Source: Paenibacillus sp. TCA20
GTDB taxonomy: Bacteria; Bacillota; Bacilli; Paenibacillales; Paenibacillaceae
Reading direction: 5' to 3'
Length of the DNA: 64,000 nt
Assembly: GCF_000732325.1 (NCBI RefSeq)
Contig: NZ_BBIW01000003.1
Location: forward strand, 186,001 to 250,000
The notes under the pieces were generated by a model, which saw only the letters and a program-made list of their open reading frames with translations, was not told the origin of the DNA and did no database searches. Below, piece after piece: positions 1-7,177 of the stretch. The position numbers were made by a program, and so were the translations under genes. Within the stretch, counting starts at the first letter, position 1. Each line of letters opens with the position of its first letter.

Positions 1-2
1 AT

Positions 3-173
3 TTGGACACAGAGGTTGTCCCAGGCAGGAGCGAGGTGCATGAAGCATTTGTCATTATTGATCGAGCTGGCCGTCTTCAGGTGCCGAGAGAGTATTTAGA
101 AGCGCTGTCTATTGATAATCGGGCTACTCTTGAGTTTGATGGTGAGCGTATCGTCATTACGCAGCCGAAGTAA
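3..173 (+). CDS. C-terminal end of a protein with an AbrB-like tail (partial)
   Basis: The window opens inside this gene; 56 codons are visible up to the TAA at 171-173. The residues VIIDRAGRLQVPREYLEAL followed by a short beta-rich stretch look like the swapped-hairpin AbrB/SpoVT fold. Such a tail is, to my knowledge, found on some Paenibacillus ABC-transporter ATPases encoded next to solute-binding lipoproteins, which would fit the lipoprotein gene starting 21 bases downstream. The ATPase part is outside the window, so the transporter assignment is inference; a stand-alone AbrB-like regulator is the alternative. Confidence 0.5.
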   Translation: MDTEVVPGRSEVHEAFVIIDRAGRLQVPREYLEALSIDNRATLEFDGERIVITQPK

Positions 174-194
174 CCATAGAAAGGGAGAATGGGA

Positions 195-1670
195 ATGATA
201 AAGAAATCTGTATTTCGTCGACCGGTCATCGCGATGCTGACATGTATGACTTTGCTGACTCCACTTCTTGCAGCATGTACTTCTAATGAACCATCTGATG
301 ATCAAGAGGAAAGAGTGCTTCGAATTGGTACCTTGTATGGAAGTAATGATGATACCTATTTTAGACAGCAGTATACGGATATTTTTGAGGTGCTGAATGA
401 CAATATAACGATTGAAATTGTACCTGCAGTGGACCAGGATCAGTATCAATATTTCGACTACACCAAGAATGAACAGCCAGAGCAGCCAGATACCCTCGAA
501 GCGGTCAAGAAGCTGATGACGGGTGACAATCCGGTGGATGTTATTGTCGGAGACACCTCTGTATTTAAGTCGCTTATTCAGGAAAATATGCTGACACAGC
601 TTGATCCTCTAATTGCCGAGGATGAGTTTGATACGACGGATATTGTCCCGACCGTGCTGGACGGGATCAAGGATATGGGAGATAACAATCTGTATGCCCT
701 GACACCTACTTTCTCATCATCTGCATTGTTTTATAACAAAGCGATTTTTCAAAAGGCAGGGGTGGAACCGCCAGCAGATGGAGCGACATGGGAAGATATA
801 TTTGATCTTGCAAGACGGGTAACGAGCGGTGAAGGTGAGGATCGCGTGTATGGCTTTTCCTTCAATCAATACGGCGGCGATACTTATTACAATGTTCAAA
901 CATATGCATCACCATTGCAGCTGCGAATCTTTGATGACAAAGCCGAAACGATGACCGTCAATAACGAATCCTGGGAGAGAGTATGGGATACCGTAGCTAC
1001 GCTGACTCGGGACAAAATTGTGCCTGGTCAGGAGGTTTATGAATATCAGACAGATCAGACCGAATTTAATCCTTTCCAAGGCAATATGTTTATGGAAGGA
1101 AAGCTCGCTATGGTTGTTTCGGACTACAGCTATGTCACCAGGCTGATTAATGATAACAAGTATGCTGAGACGGATGATAAGTTTGACCCGATTGATTGGG
1201 ATGTTGTTACCCCTCCTGTACATCAGGAGAAGCCGGGCATTGGCGGGAATGTATATCTAAGCAGCCTGATGGCTATTAATAGTAACGCTCAAAATCCAGA
1301 CGATGCCTGGGAATTCATCAAGTTCCTGAACGGTGAAGAATGGGCCAAAGTCAAGGCAAGAAGCAGCTATGAGATGGTGTCACGTAAGAGCTACATCCAG
1401 CCAAAGGAAGGATTGGATTATAATATTGCTGCTTTCTACACATTAAAGCCGATCCCGCCGACAAGCACGGATATGAACACACTGTACCAGAAGATGCCGA
1501 ATTTATGGCAGGTGGACTCCGTAGGCCAGAAATACTTCAATGAAGTTGTAGAGAATAAGAAGACACCGAAGGAAGCGCTGGAAGCCTGGGAGCAGGATGG
1601 AAATGAAATGCTGCAGAAGCTGAAGACAGATCCGAAGGCGAGCTTCGAGGATAAATTAGCCGCAAACTAA
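195..1670 (+). CDS. extracellular solute-binding lipoprotein (family 1-like)
   Basis: Predicted lipid-anchored binding protein of an ABC importer. The N-terminus has basic residues, a hydrophobic stretch and the lipobox LLAAC, so it should be cleaved and lipidated at that Cys. The roughly 490-residue body has features of family 1 (sugar/oligosaccharide type) binding proteins, including an ALFYNKAIFQKAGVEPP motif and a C-terminal region of aromatic and proline residues. An ATG at 189 is in frame, but GGGAG at 183-187 is only one base from it and seven bases from the ATG at 195, so 195 is preferred. It follows the partial gene by 21 bases and probably shares its transcript; a hairpin terminator follows. 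The ligand cannot be read from sequence. Confidence 0.85.
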   Translation: MIKKSVFRRPVIAMLTCMTLLTPLLAACTSNEPSDDQEERVLRIGTLYGSNDDTYFRQQYTDIFEVLNDNITIEIVPAVDQDQYQYFDYTKNEQPEQPDTLEAVKKLMTGDNPVDVIVGDTSVFKSLIQENMLTQLDPLIAEDEFDTTDIVPTVLDGIKDMGDNNLYALTPTFSSSALFYNKAIFQKAGVEPPADGATWEDIFDLARRVTSGEGEDRVYGFSFNQYGGDTYYNVQTYASPLQLRIFDDKAETMTVNNESWERVWDTVATLTRDKIVPGQEVYEYQTDQTEFNPFQGNMFMEGKLAMVVSDYSYVTRLINDNKYAETDDKFDPIDWDVVTPPVHQEKPGIGGNVYLSSLMAINSNAQNPDDAWEFIKFLNGEEWAKVKARSSYEMVSRKSYIQPKEGLDYNIAAFYTLKPIPPTSTDMNTLYQKMPNLWQVDSVGQKYFNEVVENKKTPKEALEAWEQDGNEMLQKLKTDPKASFEDKLAAN

Positions 1671-1683
1671 ATAAGCTTAATTC

Positions 1684-1724
1684 AATAGCCGCTTGATTAA
1701 ATTTCATCTCGCGGCTATTTTTTG
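1684..1724 (+). terminator. Rho-independent terminator after the binding lipoprotein
   Basis: Stem AATAGCCGC (1684-1692) pairs with GCGGCTATT (1711-1719) and runs into a T tract, 13 bases after the stop codon. Confidence 0.85.
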
Positions 1725-1793
1725 TGCTTTTGGGTATCCTAATAGTAGAAAGGAAACAGCATCCATTATGGAGTCAAAGGAAGATGAACAAGA

Positions 1794-1958
1794 GTGAAAT
1801 GGGTATATTATTCAAGATTATACGGTAGTAAGTTTCAGGCAGGTTGCTTCGCGAAGCGGATGGAGCAGGACGGATGGATCTATGGGCATGATGAACCGCA
1901 GCAGGTAGAGGTATACAAATCACGCAAGGGGCGCTATGGTGTCCGTTTCATTCCATAA
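1794..1958 (+). CDS. small basic protein of unknown function (54 aa)
   Basis: A compact reading frame starting at GTG 1794, with AAAGGAAG at 1776-1783 ten bases upstream, encodes 54 residues (begins MKWVYYSRLYGSKFQAG). It is rich in Tyr, Lys and Arg and has no membrane segment or signal. The composition and the ribosome site suggest a real gene, but I do not recognise a family. It sits alone between a terminator and the tRNA promoter. Confidence 0.5.
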   Translation: MKWVYYSRLYGSKFQAGCFAKRMEQDGWIYGHDEPQQVEVYKSRKGRYGVRFIP

Positions 1959-1990
1959 GGAGCAGTCTTCGTTTCTCCAAAAAAAGTGCC

Positions 1991-2020
1991 TTGACAATTC
2001 TATTACACATCATGTATATT
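1991..2020 (+). promoter_or_regulatory. sigma-A promoter of the tRNA pair
   Basis: A perfect -35 TTGACA (1991-1996) and -10 TATATT (2015-2020) are separated by 18 bases; the first tRNA begins 31 bases further on. Confidence 0.8.
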
Positions 2021-2050
2021 ATTAGATGTCGCTGTTTTAAGTTTTATTGA

Positions 2051-2124
<74 letters not shown>

Positions 2125-2169
2125 TAGTTACATACAGCGCACTAATATGTGTAATAGAATATTGATTCA

Positions 2170-2243
2170 GGGCCCTTAGCTCAGTTGGTTAGAGCGGTCG
2201 GCTCATAACCGATTGGTCGGGGGTTCGAGTCCCTCAGGGCCCA
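2170..2243 (+). tRNA. tRNA-Ile2 (CAT, probably lysidine-modified); may be labelled tRNA-Met
   Basis: Acceptor GGGCCCT pairs with AGGGCCC (2236-2242), discriminator A2243, and the anticodon loop is CTCATAA. The body (GGGCCCTTAGCTCAG...) resembles bacterial tRNA-Ile2 rather than elongator tRNA-Met, whose loop in Bacillus is TTCATAC. If so, the anticodon C is converted to lysidine by TilS and the tRNA reads AUA. CCA is not encoded. It is cotranscribed with the initiator tRNA 45 bases upstream. Confidence 0.85.
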
Positions 2244-2253
2244 TACCTGAACA

Positions 2254-2282
2254 GCCTTTGCGTAATACGCAAAGGCTTTTTT
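2254..2282 (+). terminator. terminator of the tRNA operon
   Basis: Perfect nine-base stem GCCTTTGCG / CGCAAAGGC with loop TAATA, followed by six T. Confidence 0.95.
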
Positions 2283-2320
2283 ATTTGTAGTTTCCTGAAC
2301 TATTTTTATAATGATATGAA

Positions 2321-2393
2321 ACTGATTCTCTTCTCTTACAATATTGTAAGTAACGTGGGATTCAACTGCATAGCAGAGAGCAGAGAATCAAGT
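2321..2393 (+). other. possible three-way-junction RNA element
   Basis: An outer stem TGATTCTC (2323-2330) / GAGAATCA (2383-2390) encloses two hairpins: the 16-base palindrome CTTACAATATTGTAAG (2335-2350) and CTGC-ATA-GCAG (2366-2376). It lies in the 630-base stretch between the tRNA terminator and the first CNNM gene. The palindrome could equally be a protein-binding site. It does not match the M-box or another riboswitch I know. Confidence 0.3.
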
Positions 2394-2547
2394 GCGTTTA
2401 TGCATAGCGAGTCCTAATGTTGGTTTAAAATAGGGCAAGTTTTGTTTAAATGATCCATATATCGTTTATATAAATTAGACTTTTCAATATATTGTAGAAG
2501 AAATGAGTTTTATGCATTCTTAATAAATTCATATACTGGACTATATC

Positions 2548-2570
2548 AAGGTACGATAACCGTACCTTTT
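2548..2570 (+). terminator. terminator-like hairpin in the intergenic stretch
   Basis: Eight-base stem AAGGTACG / CGTACCTT with loop ATAAC, followed by a short T run. Apart from this hairpin and the element upstream, I see no gene between 2283 and about 2670. Confidence 0.45.
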
Positions 2571-2686
2571 GTATAAGAAGTGAGGTATCTGCAGCGACTA
2601 TAAATCTGCAACCATGACGTTGAACTGGATGGTCAGCAATCAATCATGATATACTTGTAGGAATATTACGGAGGGGAGGTGGACAC

Positions 2687-2848
2687 ATTGGGAAGGCGTT
2701 ACTGTATTTTGAACCGCAGACGGAATTAAACGAACGGAAAATATTCAAGCGGGCTGATCATGATGGCATGAACAAGGTTCTTCTCATGAACACCGCCCCT
2801 CATCGGCCGAAGTTGTTATGTATACTTTATTCGAATTATAAATTTTAA
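2687..2848 (+). CDS. possible 53-codon frame with an ATT start behind a very strong ribosome site
   Basis: GGAGGGGAGGTGG (2670-2682) is one of the strongest Shine-Dalgarno sequences in the window, yet no ATG follows. In the frame with suitable spacing the first codon is ATT (2687), giving 53 codons to a TAA at 2848. TTG 2688 or GTG 2679 would give peptides of only 13-16 residues. The product has no recognisable motif. Either a rare ATT start, a short leader peptide or a decayed gene. Confidence 0.25.
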   Translation: MGKALLYFEPQTELNERKIFKRADHDGMNKVLLMNTAPHRPKLLCILYSNYKF

Positions 2849-2882
2849 TACAGTAATTCATTAGAGATGCTGTAAATATTCC

Positions 2883-2916
2883 TGGAGGTGAATCCCTCTT
2901 AAGAGGGAAATTATTG
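2883..2916 (+). promoter_or_regulatory. hairpin leader with TTG start of the first CNNM gene
   Basis: GGAGG at 2884-2888 is followed by the perfect palindrome TCCCTCTTAAGAGGGA (2893-2908) and then the TTG start (2914). The closest ribosome site for the TTG is the AGAGGG inside the 3' arm of the hairpin, so folding would hide it. The paralogue at 4296 has the same arrangement. Confidence 0.55.
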
Positions 2917-4218
2917 GACATTATCACGATTACCAATTTAATATTACTTGTCATACTACTTGCGCTTACCGCGTTTTTCGTTGCTGCGGAGTTTGCTGTA
3001 GTTAAGATCCGGATGTCACGTATCGATCAGCTTATCGCTGAAGGAAACAAGAAAGCAGTGGTTGCCAAAAAAGTAGCTTCAGATCTCGATTATTACCTGT
3101 CTGCTTGTCAGCTCGGTATTACGGTTACTGCACTTGGTCTGGGGGCGCTGGGTAAACCGGCTGTTGAGAGTCTGCTGTATCCAGTGTTTAACTACTTTGA
3201 ATTGTCCGAAGCTGTTTCATCTGTGGCTTCTTATGCGATTGCGTTTATCTTAGTTACCTTCTTGCATGTGGTCGTAGGTGAAATGGCACCGAAAACATTG
3301 GCGATCCAATTTGCGGAGAAGATGACTCTGCTGCTCGCAGCACCTCTCTATTGGTTCGGTAAGATCATGTCTCCATTCATTTGGGCACTAAACGGTTCTT
3401 CCCGGGTTATGCTGCGTGCGTTCGGTGTTAAGCCGGCAGGACACGAACAGGCGTATTCCGAGGATGAGATCAAGATCATTATGAATCAGAGCTACGAAGG
3501 CGGCGAGATCAATCAGACAAAGCTTTCTTATATGGAAAATGTTTTTTCCTTTGATGAGCGGGACGCAAAAGATATCATGGTTCCGCGTGTGGATCTGGTA
3601 ACGCTCGATATAGACATGGTTTATGCGGATATTGTTCCTATTTTTGACGAGTATAATTATTCACGTTATCCGGTTGTTGAAGCTGGAGATAAGGATAAAA
3701 TTATCGGTGTGGTTAACGTGAAGAAGATGCTTCCTCATATTGTGGACGGAAGTGAGCATCGCCTTGAAGAATTTGTACGTGAGCTGCCGTATGTCTCGGA
3801 AATTACACCGATTCAGGAAGCGATGATCAAGATGCAGCAGCAGAGGGTGCATATGGCAGTCGTTATTGATGAATACGGTGGTACGTCCGGGATTATAACG
3901 ATGGAGGATATCCTAGAGGAGATCGTTGGTGAGATTCGCGATGAATTTGACAGCGATGAGAAGGCTGATATTCAGCAGCTCGGGGACAACGAGTATCTAA
4001 TCAGCGGGCGAGTCTTATTGGATGAGCTGGAGAAGCAGTTTGGCTTCATATTTGACGGTGCGGATGAGGTAGATACAATCGCCGGCTGGATTCAGTCCAA
4101 ACGAGGGGCATCTCTCGAGGAAGGCGATATCGTTGAACAGGATGAGCAGATGTGGAAGGTCAAGGAAATGGATAATTTTCAAATCAAGCAAGTCGTGTTA
4201 CGTAAAATTCAACAATAA
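2914..4218 (+). CDS. CNNM/CBS-domain transporter protein (hemolysin C/TlyC family)
   Basis: Integral membrane protein of the CNNM (DUF21) family, whose Bacillus members affect Mg2+ efflux and tolerance. Residues 1-190 form the DUF21 region: an N-terminal membrane helix (TNLILLVILLALTAFFVAAEFAVV) and further helices near 80-160. A CBS pair covers about 205-335 (IMVPRVDLVTLD...; ITMEDILEEIVGEI), and residues 345-432 are the CorC_HlyC domain. At 434 residues it is full length. It starts at TTG 2914 behind a hairpin leader. The next gene is a close paralogue, 77 bases downstream, so the two form a tandem duplication and probably one operon. Mg2+ is the most likely substrate by family; direction of transport is inference. 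Confidence 0.9.
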   Translation: MDIITITNLILLVILLALTAFFVAAEFAVVKIRMSRIDQLIAEGNKKAVVAKKVASDLDYYLSACQLGITVTALGLGALGKPAVESLLYPVFNYFELSEAVSSVASYAIAFILVTFLHVVVGEMAPKTLAIQFAEKMTLLLAAPLYWFGKIMSPFIWALNGSSRVMLRAFGVKPAGHEQAYSEDEIKIIMNQSYEGGEINQTKLSYMENVFSFDERDAKDIMVPRVDLVTLDIDMVYADIVPIFDEYNYSRYPVVEAGDKDKIIGVVNVKKMLPHIVDGSEHRLEEFVRELPYVSEITPIQEAMIKMQQQRVHMAVVIDEYGGTSGIITMEDILEEIVGEIRDEFDSDEKADIQQLGDNEYLISGRVLLDELEKQFGFIFDGADEVDTIAGWIQSKRGASLEEGDIVEQDEQMWKVKEMDNFQIKQVVLRKIQQ

Positions 4219-4262
4219 TATTGTTCTTTGTGGATCTTAAATATATAAAATACTATAGGACT

Positions 4263-4298
4263 CTGGAGGTGAATCCCTCTTAAAGAGGGAAATCATTG
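4263..4298 (+). promoter_or_regulatory. hairpin leader with TTG start of the second CNNM gene
   Basis: GGAGGTGAATCCCTCT, loop TAA, AGAGGGA (arms 4274-4280 and 4284-4290), then TTG at 4296. The layout and sequence match the leader at 2883-2916, but one base is inserted in the middle so that the stem arms stay paired. Confidence 0.55.
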
Positions 4299-5366
4299 GA
4301 CGGAATAATTGCATTAAATTTGTTTTTAGTAGCTGTATTCATTGGACTGACAGCATTCTTCGTCGGAGCTGAATTTGCGATTCTCAAGGTGAGGATGTCA
4401 CGGATCGACCAATTGATTGCGGAAGGCAACAAGAAGGCTGTTCTGGCCAAAAAGGTCGCACATGAACTGGATTATTATCTGTCGGCGTGTCAGCTGGGAA
4501 TCACGATTACGGCACTCGTGCTGGGAGCATTGGGTGAACCAACTGTTGAGAAAATGCTTCATCCGGTATTTGACAGCTGGAATCTGCCGGCTGCCCTATC
4601 GACGGTATTGTCCTATGTCATTGCCTTGTCGGTTGTTTCCTTCCTGCACGTTGTTATTGGTGAGCTTGCTCCCAAGACACTGGCTATTCAGTTCTCAGAG
4701 AGAATGACTCTGCTGCTGGCAGGTCCGCTGTATTGGTTCGGTAAGATTATGTATCCTGTAATCACTGCACTGAACAATTCAGCTCGCCTGTTGTTGAAGA
4801 TTTTTGGTGTGAAGCCTGCCGGTCATGATACCGTGTATTCAGAGGAAGAGCTGAAGCTGATTGTTAACAACAGCTATGAAAGTGGAGAAATTAATCAGAC
4901 AGAGCTTGATTATTTGAAGAACATTTTTGATTTTGATGAGCGCATCTTGAAGGAGATTATGATTCCGAAAGGGAAAATAGCTACTTTTAGCAGTGATATG
5001 TCTCTTGAGAGCATGCTTGAAGTCATTCATCAATATGAGTACACCCGTTACCCTGTTATTCATAAAGGGAATAAAGAGCAATATCTCGGCTTTATTAACA
5101 CGAAAGAAATGCTGACAAGCATTGCTGCCGGCAGAGAATGGGATCTGAGCGGGTTTATTCATCCGATGCCAAGTCTTAAGGAGACCTCCCCTATTAAGGA
5201 TGTTCTTACTAAAATGCAGCAGAATCGGGTTCATATTGCACTTGTAACTGATGCTAGCGGCCAAGTTACAGGGCTCGTTACGATGGAAGACATATTGGAA
5301 GAGATCGTAGGAGATATTCATGACGAATATGATGATATTGCAGTGAACAGTGTACCTGCTCTTTAA
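4296..5366 (+). CDS. CNNM/CBS-domain protein lacking the CorC_HlyC domain
   Basis: Paralogue of the preceding protein with near-identical blocks (VRMSRIDQLIAEGNKKAV, DYYLSACQLGIT, LLAGPLYWFGKIM). DUF21 occupies about 1-190 and the CBS pair about 205-340. It ends at 356 residues, shortly after ITMEDILEEIV-type sequence, so the last 75-80 residues (CorC_HlyC) present in the neighbour are absent. The frame is clean and a terminator-like hairpin follows, so this looks like a stable short form and not a recent frameshift. It starts at TTG with the shared hairpin leader. It may form mixed dimers with its neighbour; that is inference. Confidence 0.88.
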   Translation: MDGIIALNLFLVAVFIGLTAFFVGAEFAILKVRMSRIDQLIAEGNKKAVLAKKVAHELDYYLSACQLGITITALVLGALGEPTVEKMLHPVFDSWNLPAALSTVLSYVIALSVVSFLHVVIGELAPKTLAIQFSERMTLLLAGPLYWFGKIMYPVITALNNSARLLLKIFGVKPAGHDTVYSEEELKLIVNNSYESGEINQTELDYLKNIFDFDERILKEIMIPKGKIATFSSDMSLESMLEVIHQYEYTRYPVIHKGNKEQYLGFINTKEMLTSIAAGREWDLSGFIHPMPSLKETSPIKDVLTKMQQNRVHIALVTDASGQVTGLVTMEDILEEIVGDIHDEYDDIAVNSVPAL

Positions 5367-5416
5367 AGGACGATCCGTTACGTGAAAGTTTATATAAATC
5401 TCATATCGTTGGACAA

Positions 5417-5450
5417 AGACCCTTGCATATTCGTATGTAAGGGTCTCTTT
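5417..5450 (+). terminator. terminator after the CNNM pair
   Basis: AGACCCTTGCATA (5417-5429) pairs, with one G-T, with TATGTAAGGGTCT (5434-5446), followed by CTTT. Confidence 0.6.
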
Positions 5451-5522
5451 GCGGTACGAACAAGTCTAGTGCATCTTAATCAAAGAACTGAATTCTTAAG
5501 GTGGAGCAGCCAAATTTTACAG

Positions 5523-5552
5523 TTGATAAAAGAACATATGTTCCTATATAAT
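5523..5552 (+). promoter_or_regulatory. promoter of the WYL/HTH operon
   Basis: A -35 TTGATA (5523-5528) and a perfect -10 TATAAT (5547-5552) are 18 bases apart. The LexA box lies wholly inside the spacer, a classical repressing position. Confidence 0.8.
5532..5543 (+). promoter_or_regulatory. LexA (SOS) operator, perfect
   Basis: GAACATATGTTC is a full match to the Gram-positive LexA box GAAC-N4-GTTC and is palindromic throughout. It sits between the -35 and -10 of the following operon. Confidence 0.85.
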
Positions 5553-5558
5553 ATATAC

Positions 5559-5570
5559 AAACAAATGTTC
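5559..5570 (+). promoter_or_regulatory. second, imperfect LexA half-box
   Basis: AAACAAATGTTC differs from GAAC-N4-GTTC by one base. It lies just downstream of the -10, where a second LexA dimer would block transcription start. Confidence 0.45.
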
Positions 5571-5586
5571 TTATTGGGGTGAGCTT

Positions 5587-5787
5587 ATGCCGCGTAAATA
5601 TATTGGCAAGGTTGTAGAAATTGTTTATCTGGATCGAGCAGGGCAGGTTAGTCAACGTAATATTGAAATTCATCGAATAGTAAATGGCAGAATCTATTCT
5701 ACATGTCTTCATACAGGGGCTCCGAGAACCTTTAACGAGGAGAATGTGCTGGCTTGGCGACCTGTTAGAGCAATAATAACAGCTTAG
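5587..5787 (+). CDS. small WYL-domain-like protein (66 aa)
   Basis: The sequence IVYLDRAGQVSQRNIEIHRI, then GRIYSTCLHTGAPRTFNEENVLAW, follows the pattern of the WYL ligand-sensing core (hydrophobic-Y-x-D-x-x-G ... R-x-I ... C/Y ... R-x-F ... I). Normally that core is fused behind a helix-turn-helix; here it is a free-standing mini-protein of 66 residues. GGGGTGAG lies before the ATG. It is the first gene behind a LexA-box promoter, and a winged-helix gene follows directly, as if a typical HTH-WYL regulator were split in two. Function is unknown; a role in the DNA-damage response is inferred from the operator. Family assignment is by pattern only. Confidence 0.7.
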   Translation: MPRKYIGKVVEIVYLDRAGQVSQRNIEIHRIVNGRIYSTCLHTGAPRTFNEENVLAWRPVRAIITA

Positions 5788-5799
5788 GGAGTGATGAGG

Positions 5800-6084
5800 A
5801 TGATGCCTGATTTTGAACGCAAACTGCTGAGGATTCTATACAATTTTTGTGGGCAGCGGAGACGCATGCCTCAAATGATGGAACTGGAAGTCAAGACCGG
5901 GAGAACAGAAAGTGGTATTCGGAAAGCTCTAAGAGAGTTAGAAAGACAAGGATTTATCAAGTGGCAGGACCAATCGTCGACAGAACACATTGTGATTCTA
6001 GAGGGCTGGGAGCCAGAGGAGCAAACGTCAGTGCGTTCGATGCCAGCTTTATCAGATGGGATGGATTATTGGACGAAATACTAG
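5800..6084 (+). CDS. winged-helix DNA-binding protein, second gene of the LexA-box operon
   Basis: A protein of about 94 residues. FERKLLRILYNFCGQRRRMPQMMELEV, then ESGIRKALRELERQGFIKW, reads as three helices plus a wing, resembling MarR/LexA N-terminal-type winged helices; a polar tail of 30 residues follows. Candidate starts are GTG 5791, ATG 5794, 5800 and 5803; GGGAG at 5787-5791 best fits ATG 5800. Only 12 bases separate it from the upstream WYL-like gene, so the two are one transcript under LexA control. It may be the DNA-binding half of a two-piece WYL regulator. The target is unknown. Confidence 0.7.
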   Translation: MMPDFERKLLRILYNFCGQRRRMPQMMELEVKTGRTESGIRKALRELERQGFIKWQDQSSTEHIVILEGWEPEEQTSVRSMPALSDGMDYWTKY

Positions 6085-6091
6085 CTGCTGC

Positions 6092-6313
6092 TTATTTCAT
6101 AAAGTGACGGATAATCCAGGAGATCAGCGTAAGGATAAGACTGATCACGATACAAGTAACAATGGGGAAATAGAATTTAAAGTTCCCTCGATCTACATAA
6201 ATATCTCCTGGCAATTTACCAAGTTGTATAAATCTTCCGAGTACCATCCAGATCAATCCGACAATAATCAGTGCAACCCCAGCAAATATGAGAAGCTTAG
6301 GCATATTGTTCAT
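6092..6313 (-). CDS. DUF2905 small membrane protein
   Basis: 73 residues with two membrane helices (LLIFAGVALIIVGLIWMVLG and FYFPIVTCIVISLILTLIS) separated by GKLPGDIYVDRGNF, the signature loop of DUF2905. GGGGGTGAG ahead of the ATG at 6313 selects this start over an earlier in-frame ATG. Function of the family is unknown. It converges tail-to-tail with the winged-helix gene, only 7 bases apart. Confidence 0.88.
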   Translation of the reverse strand: MNNMPKLLIFAGVALIIVGLIWMVLGRFIQLGKLPGDIYVDRGNFKFYFPIVTCIVISLILTLISWIIRHFMK

Positions 6314-6468
6314 GATTAGCTCACCCCCGTTAAATAATAAAATAGCCAGAGCCATGTGCCAAGCCCCAGCTAATTCATATCTATGATTTACATCTAATTA
6401 TAAATTTATGAACAGTACATTGTAAGATCACTTTAAAGGGAACAGTATGTTATGGTAAATAGAGCAAC

Positions 6469-6687
6469 TTAAGATAAAGCTAATTTTCTGGAGCGGTTAA
6501 TACTAATGATCCGGGTAATTTGCTCTACTTCCTCATAAGGAATCCAAACCGGACCAAAGGTGGTTCTTAATACAAGCTTTGATGAATGATCTGTAGGAAC
6601 AGGATACCCGGTTAAGGTCTCTCCATCTTTGCTTCTTACCATGATCTGCTGATTACGTTTCATCGCAATAATCGCTTCTTTATTCAT
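6469..6687 (-). CDS. small conserved-type protein, possible SH3-like barrel (72 aa)
   Basis: The protein begins MNKEAIIAMKRNQQIMVRSKDGETLTG and continues through short beta strands to VWIPYEEVEQITRI. The alternation suggests a small all-beta fold similar to the N-terminal half of the protein at 8706. Ribosome site AGGGAGAA precedes the ATG. I do not recognise a named family. It is monocistronic on the minus strand. Confidence 0.6.
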   Translation of the reverse strand: MNKEAIIAMKRNQQIMVRSKDGETLTGYPVPTDHSSKLVLRTTFGPVWIPYEEVEQITRIISINRSRKLALS

Positions 6688-6968
6688 AAGCCTATTCTCC
6701 CTATGCCAGTAATTGATGTAAAGAATAAGAATCAGGTCTAATTACATTGCAAACTGGTTGTTTTATCACATGCTTTTCACTTTCATGTCTACGAATAGTC
6801 TATCAGAACTAGTTCTAAATTTCTACAATAATCCAGAAATAAATATCTTAAAGTTAAATAAACCAATTCGGGTGAAGCTTAAACATTCGTTGGATCACAT
6901 GAGGAAATGAGTGAGCAAGTTTAATGTAGCAGATAATATGGGTATAACTATCATAGGAGGAATGCACA

Positions 6969-7085
6969 ATGAATATTCATGGATGGTATATCGTTATATT
7001 TGCTGTAATTATTGCTGCGGGTGTTGGCGGCGTTGCTTGGTGGATGAGAATGGCGAGCAGAAAGAAAGGGTACAAGGAAGAATAG
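6969..7085 (+). CDS. 38-residue single-pass membrane peptide
   Basis: AGGAGG (6955-6960) is eight bases ahead of the ATG. The 38 residues contain one hydrophobic helix (WYIVIFAVIIAAGVGGVAWWM) and a short basic, charged tail (RMASRKKGYKEE). Small membrane peptides of this kind are often regulators or spore/membrane components; the role here is unknown. A longer overlapping frame from 6911 lacks a ribosome site and has an implausible composition. Confidence 0.65.
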   Translation: MNIHGWYIVIFAVIIAAGVGGVAWWMRMASRKKGYKEE

Positions 7086-7177
7086 GAAGAATAATCCGAA
7101 GATATAAGCTAAATATAGGTAGCTCGTCTGCTTTCTATTTCAGGATGCGTGATTAACTTCTCAGAGGGAGCAGAAAT

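Noticed and set aside
2850..2913. M-box (Mg2+) riboswitch ahead of the CNNM pair
   Set aside because: The conserved M-box core was not found; only the short palindrome is present.
6911..7156. 81-codon frame overlapping the 38-residue membrane peptide
   Set aside because: Lacks a ribosome site and is rich in Cys and Arg; the 38-residue frame has a perfect AGGAGG at the right distance.
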